From Veillonella sp. VA139 (GTDB taxonomy: Bacteria; Bacillota; Negativicutes; Veillonellales; Veillonellaceae): DNA of 64,000 nt. The notes below the pieces were generated by a model that had not been told where the DNA came from, ran no database searches, and was given only the letters and a program-made list of their open reading frames with translations. The DNA is taken from positions 94,362 through 158,361 of the forward strand of contig NZ_RQVL01000003.1 in the NCBI RefSeq assembly GCF_003992005.1. The letters run 5' to 3'. The position numbers were made by a program, and so were the translations under genes. Below, in pieces: positions 51,732 through 59,754 of the stretch. The stretch's first letter is position 1. Each line of letters opens with the position of its first letter.

Positions 51732-52298
51732 ATGAAAGAACAAGCTCTAGACGGTGTGCGCCAATTATTAGAGGGCCTTGGTATCGATCTTGAAGCACAG
51801 GGTATGACAGATACGCCGAAGCGTGTGGCCACGTTATTTGAAAGCTTGTTTTCTGGACGTAACAGCACGGCCGAAGAGGCTCTAGGCGATGTGTATCCCA
51901 CGGAACATACGGGCCTTGTATCGGTGAATCACATTCCTTTTTATTCCATATGTGAACATCATTTAATGCCTTTCTATGGCAAAGTACACATTGTGTATCA
52001 GCCACGGGATGGCAAAGTATTTGGTTTGGGCCGTTTGAAAGCCTTGGTAGATGTCTTTGCTAAACGTCCACAATTACAAGAGCGATTTACCCATGACATT
52101 GCCACATCCTTAGTGGAAGACGGCCATGTGTTGGGCGCTATGGTCATGGTGGAAGCTACTCATTTATGCATGCTCATGAAAGGTGAGGTAGCACAAGAAA
52201 CGGTGGCAAAAACAATCGTAGCCACTGGTATATTAGAGCCCATTGGGATATTACGGGAGGAAGCATTGGTGTTATTAGGAGGTAACGATCATGTTTAA
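51732..52298 (+). CDS. folE: GTP cyclohydrolase I
   Basis: A 188-residue enzyme opening GTP to dihydroneopterin triphosphate, the first step of folate synthesis. The zinc and active-site motifs are ICEHHLMPFYGKVHI, GLGRLKALVDVFAKRPQLQERFT and THLCMLMKGE (second zinc cysteine). ATG at 51732 lies six bases after AGGAG; the ATG at 51726 abuts that site and is unlikely. It begins the folE-folP-folB-folK run, nine bases after the ABC-F gene, and overlaps folP by eight bases. Confidence 0.95.
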   Translation: MKEQALDGVRQLLEGLGIDLEAQGMTDTPKRVATLFESLFSGRNSTAEEALGDVYPTEHTGLVSVNHIPFYSICEHHLMPFYGKVHIVYQPRDGKVFGLGRLKALVDVFAKRPQLQERFTHDIATSLVEDGHVLGAMVMVEATHLCMLMKGEVAQETVAKTIVATGILEPIGILREEALVLLGGNDHV

Positions 52299-53124
52299 GT
52301 ACCGCAAGTACAACTGGCAAGATGGTAAACAATTAGAACTAAAAGACCGTACATTGATTATGGGGATTTTAAATGGCACTCCCGATTCTTTTTCTGATGG
52401 AGGTCGTTACAATACTTCTGACACCGCTGTGGCCCATGCGAAATCGATGATTGAGCAGGGTGCAGACATCATCGATGTAGGTGTAGAATCCACACGTCCA
52501 GGGCACACGCAAATTTCTGTTACTGAGGAAATTGAGCGCATGAAAGACATTCTATTGCCGGTCTTAGATGTATGTACAATCCCTGTATCGGTGGATACAT
52601 ACCGGGCAGAAACAGCAGACTTTGCCTTATCTCATGGGGCTCATATTTTAAACGATATTTGGGGTTTAAAATATGACAAGGATATGGCTGCAGTAGCTGC
52701 GAAATACGATGTGCCGGTCATTATCATGCACAACCAAAATACGACGGATTATGATGATATCATCGACGATATGAAAGCATTCTTTTTCTCCTCTGTGGAT
52801 TTAGCTTTGAAAGAAGGAGTAAAACCGCAGAATATTTGGCTTGACCCAGGCATTGGTTTTGGTAAAGATTATGCCCAAAATGTGGAAGTCATCCAACGAT
52901 TGGGGGAAATTACTGTCTATGAGTATCCTGTGCTATTAGCGCCTAGTCGCAAGCGTTTCATTGGCACTATTTTAAATGAATTGTCAGCGGATCAGAGGGA
53001 TGAAGGAACGGTAGCTACTTGTATTACAGGTATGATTCAAGGCGTGGATATGGTCCGTGTTCACAATGTGGAAATGCATAAACGTGCCATCACGGTGGCA
53101 GATGTACTATTACGAGGTGAGTAA
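52291..53124 (+). CDS. folP: dihydropteroate synthase
   Basis: A 277-residue TIM-barrel enzyme joining p-aminobenzoate to the pterin, the sulfonamide target. Motifs are LIMGILNGTPDSFSDGGRYN, DVGVESTRPGHTQIS, HILNDIWGL, IIMHNQN and LAPSRKRFIG near the end. RBS TTAGGAGG lies just inside folE. The stop codon shares one base with the folB start. Confidence 0.95.
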   Translation: MFKYRKYNWQDGKQLELKDRTLIMGILNGTPDSFSDGGRYNTSDTAVAHAKSMIEQGADIIDVGVESTRPGHTQISVTEEIERMKDILLPVLDVCTIPVSVDTYRAETADFALSHGAHILNDIWGLKYDKDMAAVAAKYDVPVIIMHNQNTTDYDDIIDDMKAFFFSSVDLALKEGVKPQNIWLDPGIGFGKDYAQNVEVIQRLGEITVYEYPVLLAPSRKRFIGTILNELSADQRDEGTVATCITGMIQGVDMVRVHNVEMHKRAITVADVLLRGE

Positions 53125-53486
53125 TGGACAGAATTAACTTGCGAAACATGGCATTTTACGGATACCATGGCAATTTACCAAGTGAAAATGAAATAGGACA
53201 GCGATTCTTTGTAGATGTTTCCCTCGCCTTAGACTTGTCAAAAGCAGGTCAGTCGGATCAATTAGAAGACTCCATTAATTATGCGGACGTCTATGAGCGC
53301 ACAAAAGCAATCGTAGAGGGGACGCCCCGCTGTTTGATTGAACGTGTAGGAACTCTAATAGCGGAATCCATCTGGGGACACTATGAAGGGTTACAGGGAC
53401 TTTCAGTGACGGTGCGCAAACCAGAAGCGCCTATTCCAGGCGTGCTGGATTACGTAGAAGTAGTGATTACACGAGGGCAATTATAA
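53124..53486 (+). CDS. folB: dihydroneopterin aldolase
   Basis: A 120-residue FolB. Motifs are MDRINLRNMAFYGYHGNLPSENEIGQRFFVDV with the substrate-binding region, INYADVYE, and the C-terminal VTVRKPEAPIPG. It is coupled to folP and folK by one-base overlaps at both ends (TAATG). It converts dihydroneopterin to the hydroxymethyl pterin used by FolK. Confidence 0.95.
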   Translation: MDRINLRNMAFYGYHGNLPSENEIGQRFFVDVSLALDLSKAGQSDQLEDSINYADVYERTKAIVEGTPRCLIERVGTLIAESIWGHYEGLQGLSVTVRKPEAPIPGVLDYVEVVITRGQL

Positions 53487-53965
53487 TGTATATCTATTAT
53501 ATTGGCATCGGATCGAACCTAGGTGATAGGGAAGGGTATTTAGCATTCGCTGTATCTGAATTGACGAACACAGACGGTGTTCGCAGTGTAAACCATTCCA
53601 GCTGGATTGAAACACCACCCTGGGGTCCCGTAGAACAAGGTCCATTTTTAAATGGTATTTTGAAAGTAGAAGCCACTCTGACACCTCTTGTTATGTTAGA
53701 TACAATATTGCATATCGAGCGGTTAGCAGGGAGACAGCGAGAGATTCACTGGGGACCTCGTACATTGGATTTAGATATTGTTTGGATAGAAGATGAAGCG
53801 GACCAATGCGTGCAGGTGAACACAGCTAATTTGGTAGTACCTCATCCCTATTTTTGGGAACGGATCTTTGTGCTGGAACCATTACAAGAAATTTATCCTC
53901 AATTTATCTATCAAGGAGTTAGTATTCATAATAGACTAGAGGAATTGCGGGCAATAGAATCGTAG
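53486..53965 (+). CDS. folK: hydroxymethyl-dihydropterin pyrophosphokinase
   Basis: A 159-residue FolK. Motifs are GIGSNLGDREGYL, PPWGPVEQGPFLNGILKVE, the metal-binding WGPRTLDLDIVWIED and VPHPYFWERIFVLEPL. It ends the folate run. The following gene begins 96 bases on, with its own RBS. Confidence 0.95.
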   Translation: MYIYYIGIGSNLGDREGYLAFAVSELTNTDGVRSVNHSSWIETPPWGPVEQGPFLNGILKVEATLTPLVMLDTILHIERLAGRQREIHWGPRTLDLDIVWIEDEADQCVQVNTANLVVPHPYFWERIFVLEPLQEIYPQFIYQGVSIHNRLEELRAIES

Positions 53966-54061
53966 CTAGAATTATGCAGAGCCAGTTTAGGATGATTCCC
54001 ACCTTGATGGTGTTAGTCATCGTTAGAATGGTCTATGAAGAAATATATAAGGAGCATATAT

Positions 54062-55006
54062 ATGGGTTCTTTTTTTAGAAAAGGGTGGGTAAAATTTATC
54101 CTTCTCATGTTTATATTTACGGCTATTACATCGCCTATTGTGGTGTTGTTTGGTCCCTTTGATAATATTAAACGTACCGTCGTAGGGGCCATCTTACGGT
54201 CTCGCCATCCACATTATATTACGTGGCTCTATACACCTGAGGAAATTCAGAAAATTGTAGGTACTGTGGGCACTGGTGAAAGCCAAGAACTGTTCAAATT
54301 CGATGTGAAAGAAGATACATCCTTGAACTTGCGTAAAATTGAGTCCAATCGGTATACGGGATTTTTATTGGAAATTCCAGACCCTCGACGCATTCAAGTG
54401 GCTACGGCGCCACAGTTGAATGAAAAAGGGGAGACCACTAGCAATATTGCGCGCCTCAATGGAGCCGTAGCTGCCATCAATGGTGGTGGATTCCACGATC
54501 CAAACGGAACGGGCACAGGTCGTTCTCCCTATGGATTTATTTTGCATGATGGAGAATATGTCATCGGAAAAGACGTAGGACCTGATGAAGATGTAGATTT
54601 CATCGGTTTTACAAAAGCGGGTAACTTAATTGCCGGTACCTACAACAAGCGGGAATTGAAAGAAATGGGCGCCAAAGAAGGATTGACCTTTGGACCCCCT
54701 CTTATCGTGAACGGTAAAAAGATGATTACCGATGGTGATGGTGGGTGGGGCATTGGTCCTAGAACGGCTATCGCACAAAAGAAAGACGGTACTGTTTTAT
54801 TCTTAGTTATCGATGGTCGTCAAGCCTACTCTGCAGGGGCTACCTTGCGTGATGTACAAGATATTTTATACCAAGAAGGGGCTGTCATTGCGGCTAACTT
54901 AGATGGCGGTTCTAGTACGACCTTATTCTATAATGGTAAAACTGTGAATAAACCAGCTGATTTGCTCGGTGAACGCATGATTCCTACTGTATTTATCGTG
55001 AAATAG
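54062..55006 (+). CDS. membrane-anchored phosphodiester glycosidase (NAGPA-domain) protein
   Basis: A 314-residue protein with one N-terminal membrane segment (about residues 9-32) and an extracytoplasmic NAGPA domain of the phosphodiester glycosidase type. Landmarks are AAINGGGFHDPNGTGTGRSPYGFILHDG, GPRTAIAQKKDGTVLFLVIDGR and ANLDGGSSTTLFYNGK near the end. It probably acts on exopolysaccharide or other envelope glycans. The ATG at 54062 follows AAGGAG; an ATG at 54035 is upstream of that site. The next gene starts nine bases after the stop, suggesting a functional pair. Confidence 0.88.
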   Translation: MGSFFRKGWVKFILLMFIFTAITSPIVVLFGPFDNIKRTVVGAILRSRHPHYITWLYTPEEIQKIVGTVGTGESQELFKFDVKEDTSLNLRKIESNRYTGFLLEIPDPRRIQVATAPQLNEKGETTSNIARLNGAVAAINGGGFHDPNGTGTGRSPYGFILHDGEYVIGKDVGPDEDVDFIGFTKAGNLIAGTYNKRELKEMGAKEGLTFGPPLIVNGKKMITDGDGGWGIGPRTAIAQKKDGTVLFLVIDGRQAYSAGATLRDVQDILYQEGAVIAANLDGGSSTTLFYNGKTVNKPADLLGERMIPTVFIVK

Positions 55007-55014
55007 GAGAGTCT

Positions 55015-55917
55015 ATGAAAACCTTTGGAAAAGTAACGACAGCCTTTTTGTTGGGCTTAGTTTTACAAGGCGGTGTCTATTATTATTTAGACCAAGTATA
55101 CTTAGCGCCTACCACGAACTTTCAGGTCACCAATGGGGAAGAAGTAGATAAGAATTTTCCTGACGTGAAAGAGGGAACGCGCTATTATTCCCATGATCAT
55201 AAATATATGGCAGTGGTGGAACAGAATCGTGTTGATATATATACGGCGGGCAAAGAAGCGCCAGTTACGTTGGATTTAAAAGAACGAGAAGTATCCTATT
55301 TTGAATGGATGTCAGATCGCAACCTAGCCATTGTTGGTTTATTCGGTGGAAAGCATGATGATATTGTGTTAGCACGTATTGACCCAGAAGCACCAGATCA
55401 TGAAATTGATACGACTATCAATACAGTCCCACGAGGGTCACGAATTACTGATGTGGCATATTCTGCGGCAACGAACGTAGTGTATATGAAAGTCCGTGTA
55501 GGTGATGGGGCTTACCGTGTGTATCGTACGGATGCGAACTATGATACTCGTCGTGTGTACATGCAAGCCTCCGATATTGGTCGCATCGGTATGTTCTATA
55601 ATGAAGATCGATTCTTTTACGATAATGCGCGCACTGGTGATGTATTCATGTTCAATGGTACAGAAGGTGGTTGGCGTGCCATCAATCCTCCTGGTAAATT
55701 CCGCCTCATTGGTGTGACGCAAGGTCAGCTAATTTATATTGTAAAAGTGGATGATAAAAACCGTGCTCTAGAGGCCTATGAGGGTAAATTAGGAGTAGGA
55801 TTTAATAAAATTTATACCTATGATAACCCAACGGAATTAACAGAAATTACGGTAGATTCTATTCTGAAAGACAAGGAATCTGCTAAAGATAGTGCTTCTA
55901 CAGAGAAAAAGAAGTAA
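55015..55917 (+). CDS. envelope protein of unknown function, beta-propeller-like
   Basis: A 300-residue protein with an N-terminal membrane anchor or uncleaved signal (about residues 4-24) and a beta-rich extracytoplasmic part. Repeated strands of the kind YFEWMSDRNLAIVGLFGGKHDDIVLARID and RITDVAYSAATNVVYMKVRVGDGAYRVYRTD suggest a partial beta-propeller. The tail is charged (KDKESAKDSASTEKKK). I do not recognise a named family. It is cotranscribed with the NAGPA-domain protein and may work with it at the cell envelope. Confidence 0.75.
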   Translation: MKTFGKVTTAFLLGLVLQGGVYYYLDQVYLAPTTNFQVTNGEEVDKNFPDVKEGTRYYSHDHKYMAVVEQNRVDIYTAGKEAPVTLDLKEREVSYFEWMSDRNLAIVGLFGGKHDDIVLARIDPEAPDHEIDTTINTVPRGSRITDVAYSAATNVVYMKVRVGDGAYRVYRTDANYDTRRVYMQASDIGRIGMFYNEDRFFYDNARTGDVFMFNGTEGGWRAINPPGKFRLIGVTQGQLIYIVKVDDKNRALEAYEGKLGVGFNKIYTYDNPTELTEITVDSILKDKESAKDSASTEKKK

Positions 55918-56036
55918 AAAAGTAAGAATATTGTATAATGTGCAGTAATAAAGTTCACTGTATTTTGTAAAAAGCTATAACAATTAGTCATAACAGAAGC
56001 GAAATTGTGGAAGATATGGAGAGGAGGAACTGTAAA

Positions 56037-56357
56037 ATGGCAAAATTTAAAATCCAAAAAGGATTAAGTGATGCAGATATGATGAAAGGCTTTGTTGAAG
56101 AAGAAACATTTGAGACTGCCCTATTGAAAGATGATGCTAAGGCAACTAACAAAGTAGTAGGAAAGCCGAAAGAGCAAAAAACGGAAGATGATTTTTACCA
56201 AGAGTTTTTAACAGAGCGGATAAAAACGGAAATCGGTAAGTTATTACTAGCCATAAAAATGGATTATTTCAAAGATGACATAAAGGATTTTTCTATTCAG
56301 GTCAAGCGTAATGGCAACAATATTGTATTAGAAACGGCGCCTAAAAAGGTAAAATAA
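56037..56357 (+). CDS. small charged protein of unknown function
   Basis: A 106-residue, lysine- and glutamate-rich cytoplasmic protein. The first half is probably disordered (ALLKDDAKATNKVVGKPKEQKTEDD) and the second half may form a small domain (FYQEFLTERIKTEIGKLLLAIKMDYFKDDIKDFSIQVKRNGNNIVLE). ATG at 56037 with GAGGAGG about ten bases upstream; an ATG at 56007 lacks a site. It lies before the promoters of the carboxyltransferase gene. No function can be assigned. Confidence 0.65.
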   Translation: MAKFKIQKGLSDADMMKGFVEEETFETALLKDDAKATNKVVGKPKEQKTEDDFYQEFLTERIKTEIGKLLLAIKMDYFKDDIKDFSIQVKRNGNNIVLETAPKKVK

Positions 56358-56367
56358 ACTTAAACAG

Positions 56368-56396
56368 TTGACAATGAATATCGTAATATATATACT
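56368..56396 (+). promoter_or_regulatory. promoter P1 of the carboxyltransferase gene
   Basis: Consensus TTGACA (56368-56373), 17 bases, TATACT (56391-56396). Confidence 0.75.
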
Positions 56397-56472
56397 GAAA
56401 TCCCTCTAAAATAGTGGAAAAACATGGTAGTACATCGATAAAATTCATATGACTAAAAAGCATGTACTTTGG

Positions 56473-56501
56473 TTGACAAATGTCACGTTTAGTAGTCTAA
56501 T
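56473..56501 (+). promoter_or_regulatory. promoter P2 of the carboxyltransferase gene
   Basis: Consensus TTGACA (56473-56478), 17 bases, TCTAAT (56496-56501). It is followed by two leader hairpins: ATACATGAG (56517-56525) with 56536-56544, and CCCTTCTATCA with TGATAGGGAAGGG (about 56554-56592), the second ending shortly before the RBS. Confidence 0.7.
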
Positions 56502-56612
56502 ATAGTTATGTACATTATACATGAGATAACTGTTACTCATGTATTTAATAATTCCCCTTCTATCAGGTGGTAGAGTCTTGATAGGGAAGGGTCAATGTGA
56601 AGGAGAAGGATT

Positions 56613-58019
56613 ATGAGTGCAAAAAGAGTAAGATTAGTAGAAACAGTTCTTCGTGATGGTCATCAATCTATCTTGGCTACACGTATGCGCATGAAACACA
56701 TGCTTCCAGCATTACAACAATTGGATGAAATTGGTTATGATGCTTTGGAATGCTGGGGTGGTGCTACATTCGATAGCTGTATCCGTTTCTTGGACGAAAA
56801 CCCATGGGAACGTCTTCGTACATTAAAAGCAAACTTAAAAAATACACCATTGCAAATGTTACTTCGTGGTCAAAACTTATTGGGTTACAAACATTATGCT
56901 GATGATGTAGTAGAAGCATTCGTTCGCAAAGCAAAAGAAAACGGTATGGACCGTATCCGTATTTTCGACGCATTGAACGATCCTCGCAACATGCGTGCTG
57001 CTATCGAAGCTGGTAACAAAGCAGGTGTGCATGTACAAGGTACTATGGTTTACACAATCAGCCCTGTACATACTAACGAAAGCTTCGTAAAAGTAGCTAA
57101 AGAATTGAAAGAAATGGGTATTGATTCCCTTTGCATCAAAGATATGTCTGGCTTATTAGCTCCATATGATGCAGAATCCTTAGTAAAAGATTTACGCAAA
57201 GAATTTGGTGAAAAATTCGATATCGATTTACATAGCCATTTCACTTGTGGTTTAGCATCTGCTACTTACTTAAAAGCTGTAGAAGCTGGCGTTGATATCA
57301 TCGACACTGCATTGAGCCCATTCGGTCATGCAACTAGCCAACCTGCTACTGAATCTATCGTTGAAATCTTCAAAAACACTCCATATGATACTGGTTTAGA
57401 TCTTGCTAAAATGCGTGAATTAGCTACATACTTCCGTGGCGTTCGTAAAGAAATCGCTGATGAATTCGGCTTGACTCCAGCTCATGAAGTATTGCCAGAA
57501 GTTCGTCATTACCAAATTCCTGGCGGTATGTTATCCAATACTCAAAACCAATTGAAAGAAATGGGTATGGCTGATAAATTCTTCGACGTAATGGATGAAA
57601 TGCCTCGCGTTCGTGAAGATCTTGGTTTCCCTCCATTGGTAACTCCAACATCCCAAATCGTTGGTACAATGGCTATGATGAACGTGTTGTTCCAATCCCA
57701 AGGATTGCCTCGTTACAACACTACACCAGCTGAAGTAAAAGACCTAGTTCGTGGTAAATACGGTCAACTTCCAGCAGCTGTAAAACCAGAAATCAAAGAA
57801 TTAATCATTGGTGATGAAACTCCTATCACTCATCGTCCAGCTGATGACGTAGCTCCAGAAATGGAAAAAATGCGTGCTGATCTTGAAGCTAAAGGTTTCA
57901 CTGGCGTAACAGAAGAAGACGTATTAACATACGCTATGTTCCCAGAAGTAGCTCTTCAATACTTCGAAAAACATGCAACACCTGTAACTCAAAAAGTATT
58001 GAACTACAAAGGTGAATAG
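56613..58019 (+). CDS. oxaloacetate/pyruvate carboxyltransferase subunit without biotinyl domain
   Basis: A 468-residue carboxyltransferase of the OadA / transcarboxylase 5S / PycB family. Motifs are VLRDGHQSILATRMR (metal aspartate), the lysine in DSLCIKDMSGLLAPY, and the metal-binding histidines in DIDLHSHFTCGLA. The usual C-terminal biotin-carrier domain (AMKM motif) is absent, so biotin must be on a separate subunit. It may act in oxaloacetate decarboxylation or transcarboxylation in lactate/propionate metabolism. Codons are strongly biased and two consensus promoters precede it, both pointing to high expression. RBS GAAGGAGAAGG precedes the ATG. Confidence 0.92.
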   Translation: MSAKRVRLVETVLRDGHQSILATRMRMKHMLPALQQLDEIGYDALECWGGATFDSCIRFLDENPWERLRTLKANLKNTPLQMLLRGQNLLGYKHYADDVVEAFVRKAKENGMDRIRIFDALNDPRNMRAAIEAGNKAGVHVQGTMVYTISPVHTNESFVKVAKELKEMGIDSLCIKDMSGLLAPYDAESLVKDLRKEFGEKFDIDLHSHFTCGLASATYLKAVEAGVDIIDTALSPFGHATSQPATESIVEIFKNTPYDTGLDLAKMRELATYFRGVRKEIADEFGLTPAHEVLPEVRHYQIPGGMLSNTQNQLKEMGMADKFFDVMDEMPRVREDLGFPPLVTPTSQIVGTMAMMNVLFQSQGLPRYNTTPAEVKDLVRGKYGQLPAAVKPEIKELIIGDETPITHRPADDVAPEMEKMRADLEAKGFTGVTEEDVLTYAMFPEVALQYFEKHATPVTQKVLNYKGE

Positions 58020-58040
58020 TTAATCCTTACATTCACATAT

Positions 58041-58071
58041 AAAAAGCGACCTCTTTATGGGGTCGCTTTTT
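58041..58071 (+). terminator. terminator after the carboxyltransferase gene
   Basis: AAAAAGCGACC (58041-58051) pairs perfectly with 58061-58071, ending in five T. Confidence 0.92.
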
Positions 58072-58323
58072 ATTGCATTTACATCGTGGGTATGCGGGTA
58101 GTTAGGGTTCTTTGACAAAAGACAGGGATTAGCATACCAAATCATTTTGGCCTATAACCCAGAGATTACTCTTGTATGAGTAGTGCTAACATGTAGTATG
58201 GAGACTTAGTTATTGCGAATGAGGTTTACACGGAACTGTGGAGATATGCTATAATACAACTATACATAAGACTGGACAAAAGGTATAGATAAAGCGAGTA
58301 GATATATATTGGGAGTGGAGACC
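58072..58323 (+). promoter_or_regulatory. intergenic region with the ftsB promoter
   Basis: About 250 bases without a gene. An extended -10 (TG, C, TATAAT at 58247-58255) lies about 70 bases before the ftsB ATG. A TTTACA -35-like box is 19 bases upstream of it. Confidence 0.55.
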
Positions 58324-58623
58324 ATGGAGAACGGTACTAAAAGACCGAGTCGGCCTGTCAAGGCGAAGGCAAATGGTATGTGGAAAAAGGTGCGCTACGC
58401 TATCGTTATCTTGTTTGCACTTGTATTAGTGCAACAAATATATACGATTTATAGTTTGCATCAAGAGAAGCAACAGTTGGAGCAACAATTACAGGAGCTG
58501 AAAAAGGAAAATGAAAGTTTATCTGAACAAAAGAAATTGTTAGAAGACGATAAACATATCGAGGGTGTAGCACGGGAAGAACTTGGTCTAGTGAAACCAG
58601 GGGAAGTTCCCTATGTTCGATAA
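58324..58623 (+). CDS. FtsB/DivIC-type septum formation protein
   Basis: A 99-residue bitopic division protein. Basic cytoplasmic tail (1-22), one membrane segment (about 24-43), a coiled coil of glutamine/glutamate-rich heptads (46-75) and the family end-motif VAREELGLVKPGEVPY (82-97). It is expected to join FtsL and FtsQ/DivIB at the division site. ATG at 58324 with GGGAG upstream; a TTG at 58309 is less likely. It is followed by about 220 bases of hairpin-rich sequence. Confidence 0.9.
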   Translation: MENGTKRPSRPVKAKANGMWKKVRYAIVILFALVLVQQIYTIYSLHQEKQQLEQQLQELKKENESLSEQKKLLEDDKHIEGVAREELGLVKPGEVPYVR

Positions 58624-58790
58624 GAAAGGGGCTGTAATAAAATAGCTTCAAGTGCGTCGAAAAACGGAAAACTACCAAGATATCTTGTGATAATGCTGTC
58701 TCAAGAACTTGGTAGTTTCTGCATGTAAAAAAGGACTGTAATGAAAATGTAAACATGAATATTTTATTATAGTCTCTTTTGTGTACACAG
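58624..58790 (+). other. hairpin-rich stretch after ftsB, possible terminators or small RNA
   Basis: Three hairpins follow one another. GGGGCT pairs with AGCTTC (58628-58650, wobbles). AAACTACCAAG (58669-58679) pairs perfectly with 58708-58718, with an inner TCTTG/CAAGA. AAAAGGACT pairs with AGTCTCTTTT (about 58728-58781, one bulge). The words GGGCTGTAATAAAAT and GGACTGTAATGAAAAT start hairpins one and three. Confidence 0.45.
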
Positions 58791-58845
58791 TAGTTACATA
58801 ATAGACGGATGTACATAATTATGGATAGAAAGTTGAGTGATATAG

Positions 58846-59754
58846 ATGGAACAATATATAGTGCAACAAGGTAGTCAGATAGGAATTGTAGATTTAGGAT
58901 CCAATTCATTTCGAGTATTATTGGGCACTTATGATGGTTCGCAGTGGCAGAATGAACCGAAGCAATTATGGACTACACAATTAGGAAAACGTAGTAGTGA
59001 TGGTCTATTAACTAAGGGAGGTATGGAACGTGGTCTACAAGCACTTAAAGAAATCTGTAAGGTCTTAGATGCGTATGGTGCCACTATTCGCATTGGTCTT
59101 GCTACGAGTGCCATTCGAGAATCAGGAAATGGACAGGAGTTTCTAGCACAAGCCAAACAAGTGTGCCCTATGGAGTACCGTGTGCTAAGTGGTGAAGAAG
59201 AAGCTACCTATGGATTTAAGGGGGCTACGGTTTATGAACATCCCGACTTTCACTATGCCACTATTGATGTAGGGGGAGGGAGTACGGAAATTGCCTTGGG
59301 TGATGCAAATCATGTGTACTTTGCAAAATCTTATCCTGCTGGTGCTGTGCGTATGCAAGAAATGTCCGCAGAGGGGCCACAACGTGTATGGGAAGAAACA
59401 GTGCGTATGTGGGATGAATTACCTATTGCAGGGACCTTTGGAGAGTTCATCGGTATTGGCGGAACTGCTACGACGTTGGCGGCTATGGATTTGCAGATGG
59501 AGATCTATGATCCGAAACGAATACAAGGCCATCGTTTAGACCGTGGTACCATCGAGGCGATGATACTGCAACTTCGCTATATGAGCCGTGAGGAACGATT
59601 GCAAGTGAAAGGTTTGCAACCAGGTCGTGTAGATATTATTGTGCCAGGTGCAGAGATTATTACGTCTCTTATGGATACGTATCAAATTGGCTCCATCGTC
59701 ATCAGCGAGGCCGATGGATTAGAAGGGTGGCAATCACAATATGGTGGAAGATAG
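58846..59754 (+). CDS. Ppx/GppA-family phosphatase
   Basis: A 302-residue actin-fold phosphatase of the exopolyphosphatase / pppGpp phosphohydrolase family. Motifs are IGIVDLGSNSFRVLLG, the catalytic-glutamate region ATSAIRESGNGQEF, LSGEEEATYGFKGA, the phosphate loop TIDVGGGSTEIALG and IGIGGTATTLAAM. The length matches the short form without the C-terminal HD domain. Whether it acts on polyphosphate or on pppGpp is open. The end overlaps tilS by 14 bases. Confidence 0.9.
   Translation: MEQYIVQQGSQIGIVDLGSNSFRVLLGTYDGSQWQNEPKQLWTTQLGKRSSDGLLTKGGMERGLQALKEICKVLDAYGATIRIGLATSAIRESGNGQEFLAQAKQVCPMEYRVLSGEEEATYGFKGATVYEHPDFHYATIDVGGGSTEIALGDANHVYFAKSYPAGAVRMQEMSAEGPQRVWEETVRMWDELPIAGTFGEFIGIGGTATTLAAMDLQMEIYDPKRIQGHRLDRGTIEAMILQLRYMSREERLQVKGLQPGRVDIIVPGAEIITSLMDTYQIGSIVISEADGLEGWQSQYGGR

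Noticed and set aside
53974..54078. 34-codon frame with a hydrophobic centre between folK and the NAGPA-domain gene
   Set aside because: No RBS and it overlaps the start of the well-supported next gene; too short to support by sequence alone.
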